Source: Hyphomicrobiales bacterium (GTDB lineage Bacteria; Pseudomonadota; Alphaproteobacteria; Rhizobiales; Beijerinckiaceae). From it: 64,000 bases of DNA. The translations under genes and the position numbers were made by a program. Positions within the stretch are counted from its first letter, which is position 1. Every line of letters begins with the position of its first letter. This document shows, piece after piece, positions 41,772 through 52,521 of this stretch. Where the stretch lies: positions 124,001 through 188,000 of the forward strand of contig JAIXTM010000001.1 in NCBI GenBank assembly GCA_027483945.1, in the 5' to 3' direction. The notes below the pieces were generated by a model. The model was not told the DNA's origin. It did not search any database and saw only the letters and a list, made by a program, of their open reading frames with translations.

Positions 41772-42415
41772 CGGCGCTCGCCCGGATCCGGCGCGCCGAG
41801 GCCCGGCCGCTCGCCGGTTATGCACGGGAAGCCGAGCTGGCACGCCGGGGCCTGAAGCTGGTCGCGGGCATCGACGAGGTCGGGCGCGGGCCGCTGGCCG
41901 GGCCGGTCGTTGCGGCGGCGGTGATCCTCGATCCCTCCGACATCCCCGACGGCCTGTGCGATTCCAAGCTGCTGGACCGGCAGGAGCGCGAAGCGCTGGC
42001 CGATGCCATCCTCGCCCGGGCCATGGTCAGCATCGCATCGGTGTCGGCGATGGAGATCGACCGGATCAACATCCGCCAGGCGACGCTGCTCGCCATGCGC
42101 CGGGCGCTGGCGGGGCTCGTCGCTGCGCCCGACCACGCGCTGGTGGATGGCAACGACTGCCCGCACCTGCCCTGCGGCGCGGAAGCCGTCGTCGGCGGCG
42201 ACGCATTGATCGCCTCCATCGCCGCGGCGTCGATCGTGGCCAAGGTCGCGCGCGACCGGATGATGGCGCGGCTTGGCCGGGCCTTCCCGCTTTACGGCTT
42301 CGAATCGCATGCGGGCTATCCGACGCCCGCCCATAGGGCCGCGCTGGAGGTCCACGGTCCTTGCGCGCTGCACCGCTATTCCTTCGCGCCGCTGAAGGAC
42401 CGCTACTCGCGCTGA
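41768..42415 (+). CDS. rnhB: Ribonuclease HII
   Basis: A 215-residue RNase HII. The [12 protein letters not shown] motif carries the first Asp-Glu pair, LVDGNDCP the next Asp, and [14 protein letters not shown] the conserved helix, followed by [11 protein letters not shown]. It removes single ribonucleotides and RNA primers from DNA. The start is GTG at 41768, overlapping the upstream phosphatase stop. Length is normal. Confidence 0.95.
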   Translation: MTALARIRRAEARPLAGYAREAELARRGLKLVAGIDEVGRGPLAGPVVAAAVILDPSDIPDGLCDSKLLDRQEREALADAILARAMVSIASVSAMEIDRINIRQATLLAMRRALAGLVAAPDHALVDGNDCPHLPCGAEAVVGGDALIASIAAASIVAKVARDRMMARLGRAFPLYGFESHAGYPTPAHRAALEVHGPCALHRYSFAPLKDRYSR

Positions 42416-42618
42416 AAGGCATCGGCACGCCGCCATCGGGTGCCGATCCGACCGCCGACGGGTCCTCCTCGGGCTTGCCGCCGGCAAAGGCGAGACATGC
42501 CGTCGTGATGCCTGGCCGGGCCCGTTTCCGCACCGTCTCCTGCGTGCGACCCGGCAAAATCTGCAGCCCCAAAAAGGCACACGAGAAGCACGCGCGGCGA
42601 AACGCGGCTTTTACCTAA

Positions 42619-43875
<1,257 letters not shown>

Positions 43876-43881
43876 ACGGTT

Positions 43882-44976
43882 TCAGCGGCCTGCTTCGAGC
43901 GCGGCCGCGATCACCTTCTTCATCACGCTGGGCAGCGGCTCTCCCGCGAGCGCGGACGGTATCGTCCAGCGGCATCCCTCCGGCGCGGGCTCGGAGCGCG
44001 GGACGCTGGCGACATAGACGGTCAGTTCCAACGGGAAATGCGTGAAGACGTGCCGGACGGGCGCCGGCAGCCGCTTCCAGCGCGCATCGAGCGGGGCATC
44101 GAGCAGGGCCGCGCCCGAATCGTAGGCTTCGCTCCAACCGCTGCCGGGGACCTCCGCCATGCCCCCGAGCAAGCCCTTGGGCGGGCGGGTGCGCAGCAGG
44201 ATCGCGCCGTCGCGGCGCAGGGCGACGAAGGCCGCACCGCGCCGTACCGGGTTCTCGCGCTTGCGTGCCTTGACCGGATAGGCCTCCTGCATCCCGGCGC
44301 GGCGGGCGGCGCAGGGATCGCGCCACGGGCAAAGCGCGCAGGCCGGGCGGCGCGGTGTGCAGATCGTGGCGCCGAGGTCCATCAAGGCTTGAGCGAAGTC
44401 GCCCGGCCGGTCCGCCGGCACCAGCGCCAGTGTCTGCGCACGGATCACCGGCTTGGCGCCCGGCAGCGGATCGCCGATGGCGCGCAGCCGGGTGACGACC
44501 CTTTCCACATTGCCGTCGACTGCCGCGGCCGGGCGCCCGAAGGCGATGGCGGCGATGGCCGCTGCCGTATACGCGCCGATGCCAGGCAGGCCGCGCAGCC
44601 CATCTTCGGTGTCGGGAAAACGCCCGCCATGCTCCTCGACGACCGCCTTGGCACAGGCATGGAGATTGCGGGCGCGGGAATAATAGCCGAGCCCGGCCCA
44701 GGCCGACATGACGGCCTCCGAAGGCGCTTGCGCCAAAGCCGCGACATCCGGGAACAGCGACAGGAAGCGCTCGAAATAGGGTTTCACCGCCGCGATCGTC
44801 GTCTGCTGGAGCATGATCTCCGACAGCCAGACGCGGTAGGGGTCCGCAGTCTCGCCGGGCAACGCGCGCCAGGGCAGGACGCGCCTGTGCCTGTCATACC
44901 AGGCAAGCAGTTCGGCGCTCAGCACGGGCCCGTCGACGATTGCGGGCTTCTTGTCGGGCGTGAGCGGCGCTACCAT
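43882..44976 (-). CDS. mutY: A/G-specific adenine glycosylase
   Basis: A 364-residue MutY. The helix-hairpin-helix GLRGLPGIGAYTAAAI is followed by the catalytic Asp in AVDGNVERV. The iron-sulfur cluster ligands are spaced C-x6-C-x2-C-x5-C in CTPRRPACALCPWRDPC. The C-terminal NUDIX-like domain (from about 240) recognises 8-oxoG. It removes A mispaired with 8-oxoG. The ATG at 44976 gives the usual length; the open frame upstream lies over the divergent gene. The promoter must be within the 48 bp shared with the DUF721 gene. Confidence 0.95.
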   Translation of the reverse strand: MVAPLTPDKKPAIVDGPVLSAELLAWYDRHRRVLPWRALPGETADPYRVWLSEIMLQQTTIAAVKPYFERFLSLFPDVAALAQAPSEAVMSAWAGLGYYSRARNLHACAKAVVEEHGGRFPDTEDGLRGLPGIGAYTAAAIAAIAFGRPAAAVDGNVERVVTRLRAIGDPLPGAKPVIRAQTLALVPADRPGDFAQALMDLGATICTPRRPACALCPWRDPCAARRAGMQEAYPVKARKRENPVRRGAAFVALRRDGAILLRTRPPKGLLGGMAEVPGSGWSEAYDSGAALLDAPLDARWKRLPAPVRHVFTHFPLELTVYVASVPRSEPAPEGCRWTIPSALAGEPLPSVMKKVIAAALEAGR

Positions 44977-45024
44977 GGTCGGCAACGGTCTAACCCATGC
45001 CCGGACACCGGGTCGAGAGGACAG

Positions 45025-45513
45025 ATGGCGCGCGCCCGCCTTGTCGGAGAGCTGATCGATCCATGCCTCGGCGACGCGCTGAAGCGGCAGGGTTTCGCGC
45101 GCTCCACGCTGATTCTCGCCTGGCCGGACATCGCGGGCGAAGCGCTGGCGGCGCGCTGCGCCCCCGCCCGGATCGACTGGCCGCGGCGGCCGGCGGGCAG
45201 CGAGGCCCCGTCCGAGCCGGCGACGCTGGTCATCCGCGTGGAAAGTGCCTTCGCGCTCGAGCTCCAGCACCGGGCGCCGGTCCTGATCGACCGCATCAAC
45301 GCGCATCTGGGCTGGCGCTGCATCGGGCGGCTGGTGCTGAAGCAGGGCCCTCTGCCGCGCAAGGCGCCGCCGCGCCCACGGGCCGAGCCCGCCTCTCCGG
45401 CGGTGAAGCATCAGGTGGCCGAAAAGGTCGCCGGCGTCGAGGCGGAAGGATTGCAGGCGGCGCTGCGCGCACTTGGCGAGGCGGTCCTGTCGGACGCCCG
45501 CACGAAGTCGTGA
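45025..45513 (+). CDS. DUF721 (DciA-like) protein
   Basis: A 162-residue protein with the DUF721 core: FARSTLILAWPDIAGEALAA, then VIRVESAFALELQHRAPVLI and DRINAHLGWRCIGRLVLKQG. DUF721/DciA proteins bind single-stranded DNA and, in bacteria lacking DnaC, help load the DnaB helicase. The C-terminus (120-162) is a charged tail. It is divergent from mutY and upstream of the DsbA-like gene, as in many Hyphomicrobiales. AGAGG precedes the ATG by four bases. Confidence 0.85.
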   Translation: MARARLVGELIDPCLGDALKRQGFARSTLILAWPDIAGEALAARCAPARIDWPRRPAGSEAPSEPATLVIRVESAFALELQHRAPVLIDRINAHLGWRCIGRLVLKQGPLPRKAPPRPRAEPASPAVKHQVAEKVAGVEAEGLQAALRALGEAVLSDARTKS

Positions 45514-45604
45514 CCCGTCCGGACGCACTTCGCGCCGGTCTTGCCACATTCGCGGCGGAGATTTACGTCCGTTCCCGAACGGAATTCCGTGAAAGGTTTG
45601 GCAG

Positions 45605-46240
45605 ATGAGCTTGGTGACGCGGCGTTCGGCCCTGACGGCCGGCATTCTGGCGGCGGCTTTGGCTGCGGGCTTCGGCCCGGGCGCCATGGCGCAGTCGAAG
45701 GAGGACCTGGCGTTCCAGGGCAAGCTCGGCGACGTAATCCTCGGCAAAGCCGACGCCCCGGTCACGGTGATCGAGTACGCCTCGCTCACCTGCTCGCACT
45801 GCGCGACGTTCCACGAGAAGACCTGGCCGACCCTGAAAGCCAATTATGTCGATACGGGCAAGGTCCGCTTCGTCCTGCGGGAATTCCCGCTCGATCCGCT
45901 GGCGACAGCCGGCTTCATGCTGGCGCGCTGCAACGGCAATGAGCGCTATTATCCGATGACGGACCTGCTCTTCGAGAAGCAGCGGCAATGGGTCTTCGTC
46001 GACAAGCCGGTGGACGCCCTGTTCAATCTCGTCAAGCAGGCCGGTTTTACACAGGAAAGCGCCGAGGCGTGCTTGAAACGCCAGGACATCTATGACGCCG
46101 TGAACGGCGTGAAGAACCACGGCGCCGACAAGCTGGGCGTCAATTCCACGCCGACATTCTTCATCAACGGCCAGAAGCGCACCGGAGCCCTCACGGTTGC
46201 CGAATTCGACGAGATCCTCAAGCCGCTCGTCGGCCCGTAA
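45605..46240 (+). CDS. DsbA-family periplasmic thiol-disulfide oxidoreductase
   Basis: A 211-residue protein with a twin-arginine-like signal (TRRSALTAGILAAAL, cleavage after AMA near 29). The thioredoxin domain has the active-site CSHC (63-66) and the cis-Pro loop NSTPTFFINGQK. It belongs to the DsbA/DsbG-like (Thioredoxin_4) group that lies next to smc in this order and oxidises or isomerises disulfides in the periplasm. GTCATTTGC-like redox partners are not in the window. Length is normal. Confidence 0.9.
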   Translation: MSLVTRRSALTAGILAAALAAGFGPGAMAQSKEDLAFQGKLGDVILGKADAPVTVIEYASLTCSHCATFHEKTWPTLKANYVDTGKVRFVLREFPLDPLATAGFMLARCNGNERYYPMTDLLFEKQRQWVFVDKPVDALFNLVKQAGFTQESAEACLKRQDIYDAVNGVKNHGADKLGVNSTPTFFINGQKRTGALTVAEFDEILKPLVGP

Positions 46241-46273
46241 CGGGCGCTCCGCCGGCAGGGCGAGGGCGCGGCG

Positions 46274-49200
46274 ATGAAGCTCACGCGCCTTCGCATCACA
46301 GGCTTCAAGTCCTTCGTCGAACCGTCGGAATTCCTGATCGAGGAGGGGCTGACCGGCGTCGTCGGCCCCAATGGCTGCGGCAAGTCCAACCTCGTCGAGG
46401 CGCTGCGCTGGGTGATGGGCGAGAGCTCGCACAAGAACATGCGCGCCTCGGGCATGGACGACGTGATCTTCGCGGGCAGTTCGGGCCGCCCGGCTCGCAA
46501 CCATGCCGAGGTCGTCCTCACCATCGACAACGGCGCCCGGACGGCGCCTTCCGTCTTCAATGACGCCGACATCCTTGAGGTCTCGCGCCGGATCGACCGG
46601 GAGGAGGGCTCGACCTACCGCATCAACGGACGCGAGGTGCGGGCCCGAGACGTTCAGCTCCTCTTCGCCGACGCCGCGACCGGGGCCCGCTCGGCCGCCA
46701 TGGTGCGCCAGGGGCAGATCGGCGAGATCATCGCCGCCAAGCCGCAGGCGCGCCGGCGTATCCTGGAAGATGCCGCGGGCATCGCGGGCCTGCATTCGCG
46801 CCGTCACGAGGCCGAGCTTCGGCTGAAGGCCGCGGACGAGAACCTCACGCGTCTCCAGGACGTGCTGGCCGAGATCGACGCACAGGCGGAAAACCTGAAG
46901 CGCCAGGTCCGGCAGGCCCAGCGCTACCGGGCACTGGCCGCGCAGATCCGCAAGCAGGAAGGCCTCGTCCAGGCGATCGGCTTCACCCTCGCCCGGGATC
47001 AGGCGGCCGTGGCAGACCGGGCGCTTGAAGCCGAGACGCTGGCCGTGGCCGAGCGCACCCGCGCCCAGGCCGAGGCGGCGCGGCACCAGGCTATCGCCGC
47101 CCACGCACTGCCGCCGTTGCGCGAGGCGGAGGCGGCCGCAGCGGCGGCGCTGCAGCGTCTGACGCTCGCCAGGGAGGCGCTCGACGGCGAGGAGGCCCGC
47201 GCCCGAGAGCGCAAGGCCGAGCTGGAGCGGCGCGTCGGCGAGCTCGACCGCGACATTGCGCGCGAGACGCGCACCGACGCCGACGCGGCCGAGAGCCTGG
47301 AACGGCTCGCCGCCGAGGCGGCCGAGCTGGAACGGGCGGCCGCCGAGGCGGCAGGCTCCGATGCCGCCGCGCGCGCGACGCTCGCCGTCGCCGAGGCCGC
47401 CCTAGCCGACGCCGAGGCCGTGACCGGAGCCCTCCAGGCGCTAGCGTCCGACGCGGCCGCCCGAAAGGCCGCCGCCGAGCGGCGCATCCGCGACGAAGCC
47501 GAGCGTGTGCGGCGAATCCGAGCCGAGCGCGAGGGGGTCGAACGCAACCTGGCGGCGGCCTCGGGCGCGGAGGATCTTGACGGTCTCGTAGCCCGGCTCG
47601 CTGCCGAGGACGAGGCGACCCGGACCCTCGCGGAGAGGGCCGATCAAGCCGCCGCGGAGGCGCGCGCGGCTCTGAGCGCGCGGCGCGACGCGGAAAATGC
47701 CGCGCGGGCACCGCTGGCGGAGGCCGACCGGGCCCTGCAGCGGCTCGAGGCAGAGATCGCCACCGTCCGCAAGCTTGTCGCGCCGCCGGCGGACCGACGC
47801 TTCCCCCCGGTGCTCGACCGGCTGACCGTCGCGAAGGGCTACGAAGTGGCGCTCGGCGCGGCGCTCGGCGACGATCTCGACGCCTCGGACGCCGCAGACG
47901 CCCCGATCCGCTGGAGCGGGGCACCCGGCGATGTCGACCCGAACCTTCCGGAAGGCACCAGGGCGTTGAGCGACGCGGTGTCCGGCGTACCGGCCCTGAC
48001 GCGACGCCTGCGGCAGGTCGGCGTCGTCGCACGGGCGGACGGACCGGCGCTCGCCCGGAAGCTCCGCCCGGGCCAAAGGCTCGTTTCACCCGAAGGCGAT
48101 CTGTGGCGCTGGGACGGGTTCCATGCCGTGGCCGATGCTCCCTCCGCTGCCGCGCGGCGGCTGGCCGAGCGCAACCGCCTCGCGGAGCTTGAAGTCTCGC
48201 TCGCCGAAGCCAAACGCCGGGCAGCCGAGGCTCGCGCGACCCTGGAGAAGGAGCAGGCGGGGGTGCGCGAGGCCGCAGCGTCCGAAAGCCAGGCCCTGGA
48301 GGCTTCCCGCCAGGCCCGCCGGGTCTCGGACCAGGCCCGCGAAGCGCTGGCGCAAGCCGAGCGGCGCCTGGCGGAGCGCATCAGCCGCACGGCCGCGCTG
48401 GCCGAAGCGAAGGCACGGCTCGATGCAGGGCTCGCGGAAGCGGAAGCCGCGCTCGCCGCGGCCGAGGCTGCGCGGAGCGAGGACGACGACACGGCGGAGC
48501 TGGAGGCACGGCTGGCGCAGGCGCGGACGGCGGTCGCGGAAGCACGCAGCGCCGCCGCCACGGCGCGCGCAGACGTGCAGACCCTGGAGCGCGAGGCGGA
48601 CCTTCGCCGGCGGCGGCTGGCGGCCATCGCTGCCGATCGTGCCGCATGGCAGGGTCGGGCGGCGCGGGCGGCCGAGGTCGTGGCGGAGCTGACGCAGAGG
48701 CGCGAGGCGACGGCCAGTGAATTGGCGACGCTGGTCGACGCGCCCGACCTGTTCCGCGAGCGCCGGCGCATCGTCCTCAATGAGATCGAGGAGGCGCAGA
48801 CGCGACGTCGGCAGGCGGCGGACGACCTGGCGCGGGCCGAGACGGCGCAGGCCGAGGCGGACCGGGCGGCACGGGCGGCACTCGACGCGCTTGCCGCCGT
48901 GCGGGAGCAACGCGCCGGCGCCGAGGCGCGGCGCGAGGCGGCGCATTTCCGGCTTCAGGAGATCGTGCGGGCCATCAGGGAAAGCCTGGATACGACACCC
49001 GAAGCCTTGCGCCTGGAAGCGGGGCTCGACCGCGACGGACCGACGCCGGACCTCGGCTCGGTGGAGGCGCGGCTGTCCGAGTTGCGGGCGGACCGGGAAC
49101 GGCTCGGTGCCGTGAACCTGCGGGCCGACGATGAGCTGGCGGAGGTCGAGGCCAAGCGCGAGGGACTGGTCGCCGAGCGCGAGGACCTGACCGCCGCGAT

Positions 49201-49729
49201 CCAGCGCCTGCGCCAGGCGATCGGCAGCCTGAACCGAGAGGGCCGGGAGCGCCTTCTCGCGGCGTTCGAGGTCGTGAACGGGCATTTCCAGCGCCTGTTC
49301 GCGACCCTGTTCGGCGGCGGCGACGCGGAATTGCGGCTCGTCGATGCGGAGGATCCGCTGGAAGCGGGGCTCGACATCGTCGCGCGTCCGCCGGGGAAGA
49401 AGCCGCAGACGATGACGCTCCTATCGGGTGGCGAGCAGGCCCTGACCGCGACCGCGCTGATCTTCGCTGTCTTCCTCACCAATCCCTCACCGATCTGCGT
49501 GCTGGACGAGGTGGACGCGCCGCTCGACGACGCGAATGTCGAGCGTTATTGCGACCTCCTGGCGGACATGGCGCAACAGACCCAGACCCGCTTCATCGTC
49601 ATCACGCACAACCCGATCACCATGGCCCGGATGGATCGCCTGTTCGGCGTGACAATGGCCGAGCGGGGCGTCTCGGACCTCGTTTCGGTGGACCTGCAGA
49701 TGGCGGAAAAGCTGCGCGACGCGGGCTGA
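46274..49729 (+). CDS. smc: Chromosome segregation protein SMC
   Basis: A 1151-residue SMC ATPase. Walker A GPNGCGKS lies at 31-38, the two long Ala/Glu/Arg-rich coiled coils at about 165-500 and 650-1000, and a hinge between them at about 500-640. The ABC signature LSGGEQ is near 1050 and Walker B VLDEVDAPLDD near 1076. It forms a dimer that, with ScpA and ScpB, organises and separates chromosomes. The hinge appears intact (LDRLTVAKGYEVALGAALGD). The start is 33 bases after the DsbA-like gene. Confidence 0.97.
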   Translation: MKLTRLRITGFKSFVEPSEFLIEEGLTGVVGPNGCGKSNLVEALRWVMGESSHKNMRASGMDDVIFAGSSGRPARNHAEVVLTIDNGARTAPSVFNDADILEVSRRIDREEGSTYRINGREVRARDVQLLFADAATGARSAAMVRQGQIGEIIAAKPQARRRILEDAAGIAGLHSRRHEAELRLKAADENLTRLQDVLAEIDAQAENLKRQVRQAQRYRALAAQIRKQEGLVQAIGFTLARDQAAVADRALEAETLAVAERTRAQAEAARHQAIAAHALPPLREAEAAAAAALQRLTLAREALDGEEARARERKAELERRVGELDRDIARETRTDADAAESLERLAAEAAELERAAAEAAGSDAAARATLAVAEAALADAEAVTGALQALASDAAARKAAAERRIRDEAERVRRIRAEREGVERNLAAASGAEDLDGLVARLAAEDEATRTLAERADQAAAEARAALSARRDAENAARAPLAEADRALQRLEAEIATVRKLVAPPADRRFPPVLDRLTVAKGYEVALGAALGDDLDASDAADAPIRWSGAPGDVDPNLPEGTRALSDAVSGVPALTRRLRQVGVVARADGPALARKLRPGQRLVSPEGDLWRWDGFHAVADAPSAAARRLAERNRLAELEVSLAEAKRRAAEARATLEKEQAGVREAAASESQALEASRQARRVSDQAREALAQAERRLAERISRTAALAEAKARLDAGLAEAEAALAAAEAARSEDDDTAELEARLAQARTAVAEARSAAATARADVQTLEREADLRRRRLAAIAADRAAWQGRAARAAEVVAELTQRREATASELATLVDAPDLFRERRRIVLNEIEEAQTRRRQAADDLARAETAQAEADRAARAALDALAAVREQRAGAEARREAAHFRLQEIVRAIRESLDTTPEALRLEAGLDRDGPTPDLGSVEARLSELRADRERLGAVNLRADDELAEVEAKREGLVAEREDLTAAIQRLRQAIGSLNREGRERLLAAFEVVNGHFQRLFATLFGGGDAELRLVDAEDPLEAGLDIVARPPGKKPQTMTLLSGGEQALTATALIFAVFLTNPSPICVLDEVDAPLDDANVERYCDLLADMAQQTQTRFIVITHNPITMARMDRLFGVTMAERGVSDLVSVDLQMAEKLRDAG

Positions 49730-49844
49730 GGCCTTTCACGCTCGACTTTCGACAGAGTGCGACCAAACGCACCGGCCCCGCGTTTGCGTAAGAATCGCGT
49801 CTTTTCCATTATATTTCAGCGTCTTGACCCACTTCCGCGTCAAC

Positions 49845-49871
49845 TTGACACTGATGACACCCCCTTATATG
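49845..49871 (+). promoter_or_regulatory. Probable promoter of the F0 ATP synthase operon
   Basis: TTGACA (49845-49850) and TATATG (49866-49871), 15 bp apart, lie 58 bp before atpI in a 199-bp spacer with no other gene. The short spacer is less than ideal, but the hexamers are strong. Confidence 0.5.
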
Positions 49872-49928
49872 GGTTCGCGCGGTTTCGGGCGGGGGGCGGC
49901 AAGGCTCCTGCACGCAACGGATCGACCG

Positions 49929-50282
49929 ATGGCGAACGGATCAAAATCGGACGGGCCGGATGGCGACGGGACGAATGTCCCGCCTGGCGGAACCGACCTG
50001 CCTGATCGTCTGCGCGATCTGGACGCCCGCTTGAACAAGTTCCAGGCCGAAACCGGCCGGGACAGAAGCAAGGGGTATGTGAAGGAAGGGGCTGCCTATG
50101 GCCGGGCCCTCAAGCACGTGTCCGAATTCGTCGGCGGCACCATGGCGGGCCTGCTCCTGGGGTGGCTGACGGACCTTGCGACCGGCTGGTTTCCCCTAGG
50201 GCTCGTGACGGGGCTGATCCTCGGCTTCGTGACCGGCTTCTGGAATATCTACAAGTCCTCCCTGCGGTCCGGCGGTTCGTAA
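49929..50282 (+). CDS. atpI: ATP synthase subunit I (AtpI-like)
   Basis: A 117-residue protein. A polar N-terminus (to about 55) is followed by two TM helices (HVSEFVGGTMAGLLLGWLTD at about 62-81, and PLGLVTGLILGFVTGFWNIY at about 89-108) with Gly-rich faces. AtpI helps assemble the c-ring and may bind Mg2+. The ATG at 49929 is taken because the upstream frame lacks conserved sequence and covers the promoter. It is the first gene of the F0 operon, as in other alphaproteobacteria. Confidence 0.88.
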   Translation: MANGSKSDGPDGDGTNVPPGGTDLPDRLRDLDARLNKFQAETGRDRSKGYVKEGAAYGRALKHVSEFVGGTMAGLLLGWLTDLATGWFPLGLVTGLILGFVTGFWNIYKSSLRSGGS

Positions 50283-50320
50283 GCCCGGGCGCAAGGTCAA
50301 GACGGATCGAGAAGGCAATC

Positions 50321-51070
50321 ATGGCGGCGTCACCGCTCGAGCAGTTCCAGATCAAGACCCTGGTGCCCCTGGGCGAGGTCGGCGGCGTGCCGCTGAACTT
50401 CACCAACTCGGCCCTGTTCATGACGCTGGCGGTGGGCGGCATCGTGCTGTTCTTCGCCCAGGCGACGCGGACGGCGAGCGTGGTGCCGGGCCGGCTCCAG
50501 ACGGTCGCCGAGATGATCTACGGTCTGGTCGCGGACACGGTGCGCAGTGCCGCCGGCAAGGAGGGGATGCAGTATTTCCCCTTCGTGTTCAGCCTCTTCT
50601 GCTTCGTGCTGACGCTTAACCTGTTCGGGATGATCCCGGGCGGGTTCACGGTGACGAGCCACATCATCGTCACCTTCGCGCTCGCCGCACTCGTCTTCCT
50701 CACCGTGCTGGCGATCGGCCTCTCCAAGCACGGCCTGCATTTCCTGGACCTGTTCGTGCCCCAGGGCGCGCCTCCGGGCCTCAAGCAGTTCCTGATCGTC
50801 ATCGAGCTGATCTCCTTCCTGTCGCGGCCGATCTCGCTGTCGGTGCGTCTGTTCGCGAACATGCTCGCGGGTCACATCGCCATGAAGGTCTTCGCGGGCT
50901 TCATCGTGGCGCTGCTGGGCGCCGGCGCCTTCGCGGTGCTCGCGCCCCTGCCCTTCCTCATCATCGTCGCGCTCACCGCGCTCGAATTCCTCGTTGCGGG
51001 CCTGCAGGCCTATGTCTTCACGATCCTGACCTGCATCTACCTCAACGACGCCCTCCACCCGGGTCACTGA
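50321..51070 (+). CDS. atpB: ATP synthase F0 subunit a
   Basis: A 249-residue membrane protein with five or six TM helices. The essential Arg of the proton channel is in ISLSVRLFANMLAGHI, and the second conserved helix EFLVAGLQAYVFTILTCIYL carries the Gln/Glu positions. It forms the proton half-channels against the c-ring. The start at 50321 (MAASPLEQFQIKTLVPLGEV) is typical of the order. AtpI precedes it and atpE follows. Confidence 0.97.
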   Translation: MAASPLEQFQIKTLVPLGEVGGVPLNFTNSALFMTLAVGGIVLFFAQATRTASVVPGRLQTVAEMIYGLVADTVRSAAGKEGMQYFPFVFSLFCFVLTLNLFGMIPGGFTVTSHIIVTFALAALVFLTVLAIGLSKHGLHFLDLFVPQGAPPGLKQFLIVIELISFLSRPISLSVRLFANMLAGHIAMKVFAGFIVALLGAGAFAVLAPLPFLIIVALTALEFLVAGLQAYVFTILTCIYLNDALHPGH

Positions 51071-51122
51071 TCGACCAGGTCCGTTCAACCTCCAGACATC
51101 CCGCATCCCAAGGAGCACTCCC

Positions 51123-51350
51123 ATGACCGCTACCGCGTTTGCCTGGCTCGGCGCCGGCCTTGCCGCCATCGGCGTTGGCCTCGCCGCCCTCGGCGTCGGC
51201 AACATCTTCGGCAACTACCTCGCCGGCGCGCTGCGCAATCCGTCCGCGGCCGACAGCCAGTTCGCCCGCGCGCTGATCGGCGCGGCGCTCGCGGAAGGTC
51301 TCGGCCTGTTCGCGTTCGTCATCGGCTTCCTGCTGTACCTGAAGGCCTAA
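51123..51350 (+). CDS. atpE: ATP synthase F0 subunit c
   Basis: A 75-residue hairpin with two TM helices. The polar loop is LRNPSAADSQF, and the proton-carrying Glu is in AALAEGLGLFAFVIGFLL. It forms the rotor ring. AAGGAGC precedes the ATG. Alphaproteobacteria typically have this length. Confidence 0.98.
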   Translation: MTATAFAWLGAGLAAIGVGLAALGVGNIFGNYLAGALRNPSAADSQFARALIGAALAEGLGLFAFVIGFLLYLKA

Positions 51351-51430
51351 TCGTCAGGCTTTCCCCATGTCGGCATCGGCGTATCCCGGCTGGTCCGGGG
51401 CGCCAGAGCGCTCACCAGGATCCTTGAACG

Positions 51431-51955
51431 ATGGCTACTCCCTCGGGTGATCCGACGGTCTTTCCGCCGCTCCAGACGGAGACCTACGGCTCGCAGCTGA
51501 TCTGGCTCGCGATCACCTTCGTCGTCCTCTACTGGGCGATGGCGAAGTTCGTGGTGCCGCGCCTGACGGCGATCGTGGAAGGGCGTAATGCCCGGATCAC
51601 GAAGGACTTGGACGCCGCCGCCAAGGCGAAGGCGCAGGTGGCGGAAGCCGTGGCGGCCTATGAAGCCGCCATGACGGAAGCACGCACCAAAGCCAACGGG
51701 CTCGCGCAGAAAGCCCGTGACGAACTCGCCGCCAAGACCGAGACGACCCGCAAGTCGCTGGAGGCGGATCTCGCCAAGAAACTGGCCAAGGCCGAGGCGC
51801 AGATCGCCAAGCGCCGCGACCAGGCCATGGCGCAGGTCCACGGCATCGCCGCCGATGCGACCGGCGCGATCGTCGCGCAGATCCTCGGCAAGGCTCCGTC
51901 GGCTGCCGCCGTGGAGACCGCCCTTGCCAAGGTCGACGCCAAGGACGCGGGGTAA
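51431..51955 (+). CDS. ATP synthase F0 subunit b'
   Basis: A 174-residue stator subunit. A short N-terminal stretch (MATPSGDPTVFPPLQTETYG) is followed by one TM helix at about 22-40 (LIWLAITFVVLYWAMAKFVV), then a long Ala/Lys-rich coiled coil to 160. The pair of b-type genes marks the b/b' heterodimeric stalk of alphaproteobacteria. It is followed by the b subunit after four bases. Confidence 0.95.
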   Translation: MATPSGDPTVFPPLQTETYGSQLIWLAITFVVLYWAMAKFVVPRLTAIVEGRNARITKDLDAAAKAKAQVAEAVAAYEAAMTEARTKANGLAQKARDELAAKTETTRKSLEADLAKKLAKAEAQIAKRRDQAMAQVHGIAADATGAIVAQILGKAPSAAAVETALAKVDAKDAG

Positions 51956-51959
51956 GCCG

Positions 51960-52451
51960 ATGGCCATTCTTCAGGATACCAATTTCTGGGTCGGCATCGG
52001 CTTCGCCGTTTTCATGGCGATCGTCTGGAAGGCCGGCGCGTTTAGCGCCTTCGGCACATCGCTGGACGCGAGGGGCGAGCGCATCGCCCGCGAGCTCCAG
52101 GAGGCCACGCGCCTGCGCGAGGAGGCCGAGGCCCTGCTCGCGGAGTACGAGGCCAAGCGCCGGGCTGCCGAGAGCGAGGCCAAGGCCATCGTCCGCGCCG
52201 CCAAGACGGAGGCCGAACGTCTCGCGCAGGAGACCGAGGCCAAGCTCAACGACTTCGTGGCGCGCCGCACGGCCGCCGCCGAGGAGCGGATCGCGCAGGC
52301 CGAGAACCAGGCTTTCGCCGACGTGCGGACCGCGGCCGCGGAGGCCGCGGTCAAGGCCGCCGAGCTGATCCTGCGCGACAGCGTGTCGGGCAAGGCGGGC
52401 GATGCCGTCCTGGCCCAGTCGATCGCGGACGTGAAGTCCCGGCTGAACTGA
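51960..52451 (+). CDS. atpF: ATP synthase F0 subunit b
   Basis: A 163-residue subunit. MAILQDTNFWVGIGFAVFMA begins with the TM helix (about 8-27), followed by a highly charged coiled coil (ARELQEATRLREEAEALLAE) to about 140. With b' it forms the peripheral stalk holding F1 to subunit a. It is the last gene of the F0 operon; a strong terminator follows at 52475-52505. Confidence 0.95.
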   Translation: MAILQDTNFWVGIGFAVFMAIVWKAGAFSAFGTSLDARGERIARELQEATRLREEAEALLAEYEAKRRAAESEAKAIVRAAKTEAERLAQETEAKLNDFVARRTAAAEERIAQAENQAFADVRTAAAEAAVKAAELILRDSVSGKAGDAVLAQSIADVKSRLN

Positions 52452-52474
52452 GCGCCAAGCATCACAGTAACAGG

Positions 52475-52505
52475 AAAGGCCGCCCGGTGGGCGGCCTTTC
52501 TCGTT
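52475..52505. terminator. Bidirectional terminator between atpF and the DUF1236 gene
   Basis: An 11-bp perfect stem (AAAGGCCGCCC / GGGCGGCCTTT, 52475-52499) with a 3-nt loop is followed by T-rich bases on both strands. It serves atpF (+) and the convergent gene ending at 52522 (-). Confidence 0.82.
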
Positions 52506-52521
52506 ACGGGAGGCCGAAAGG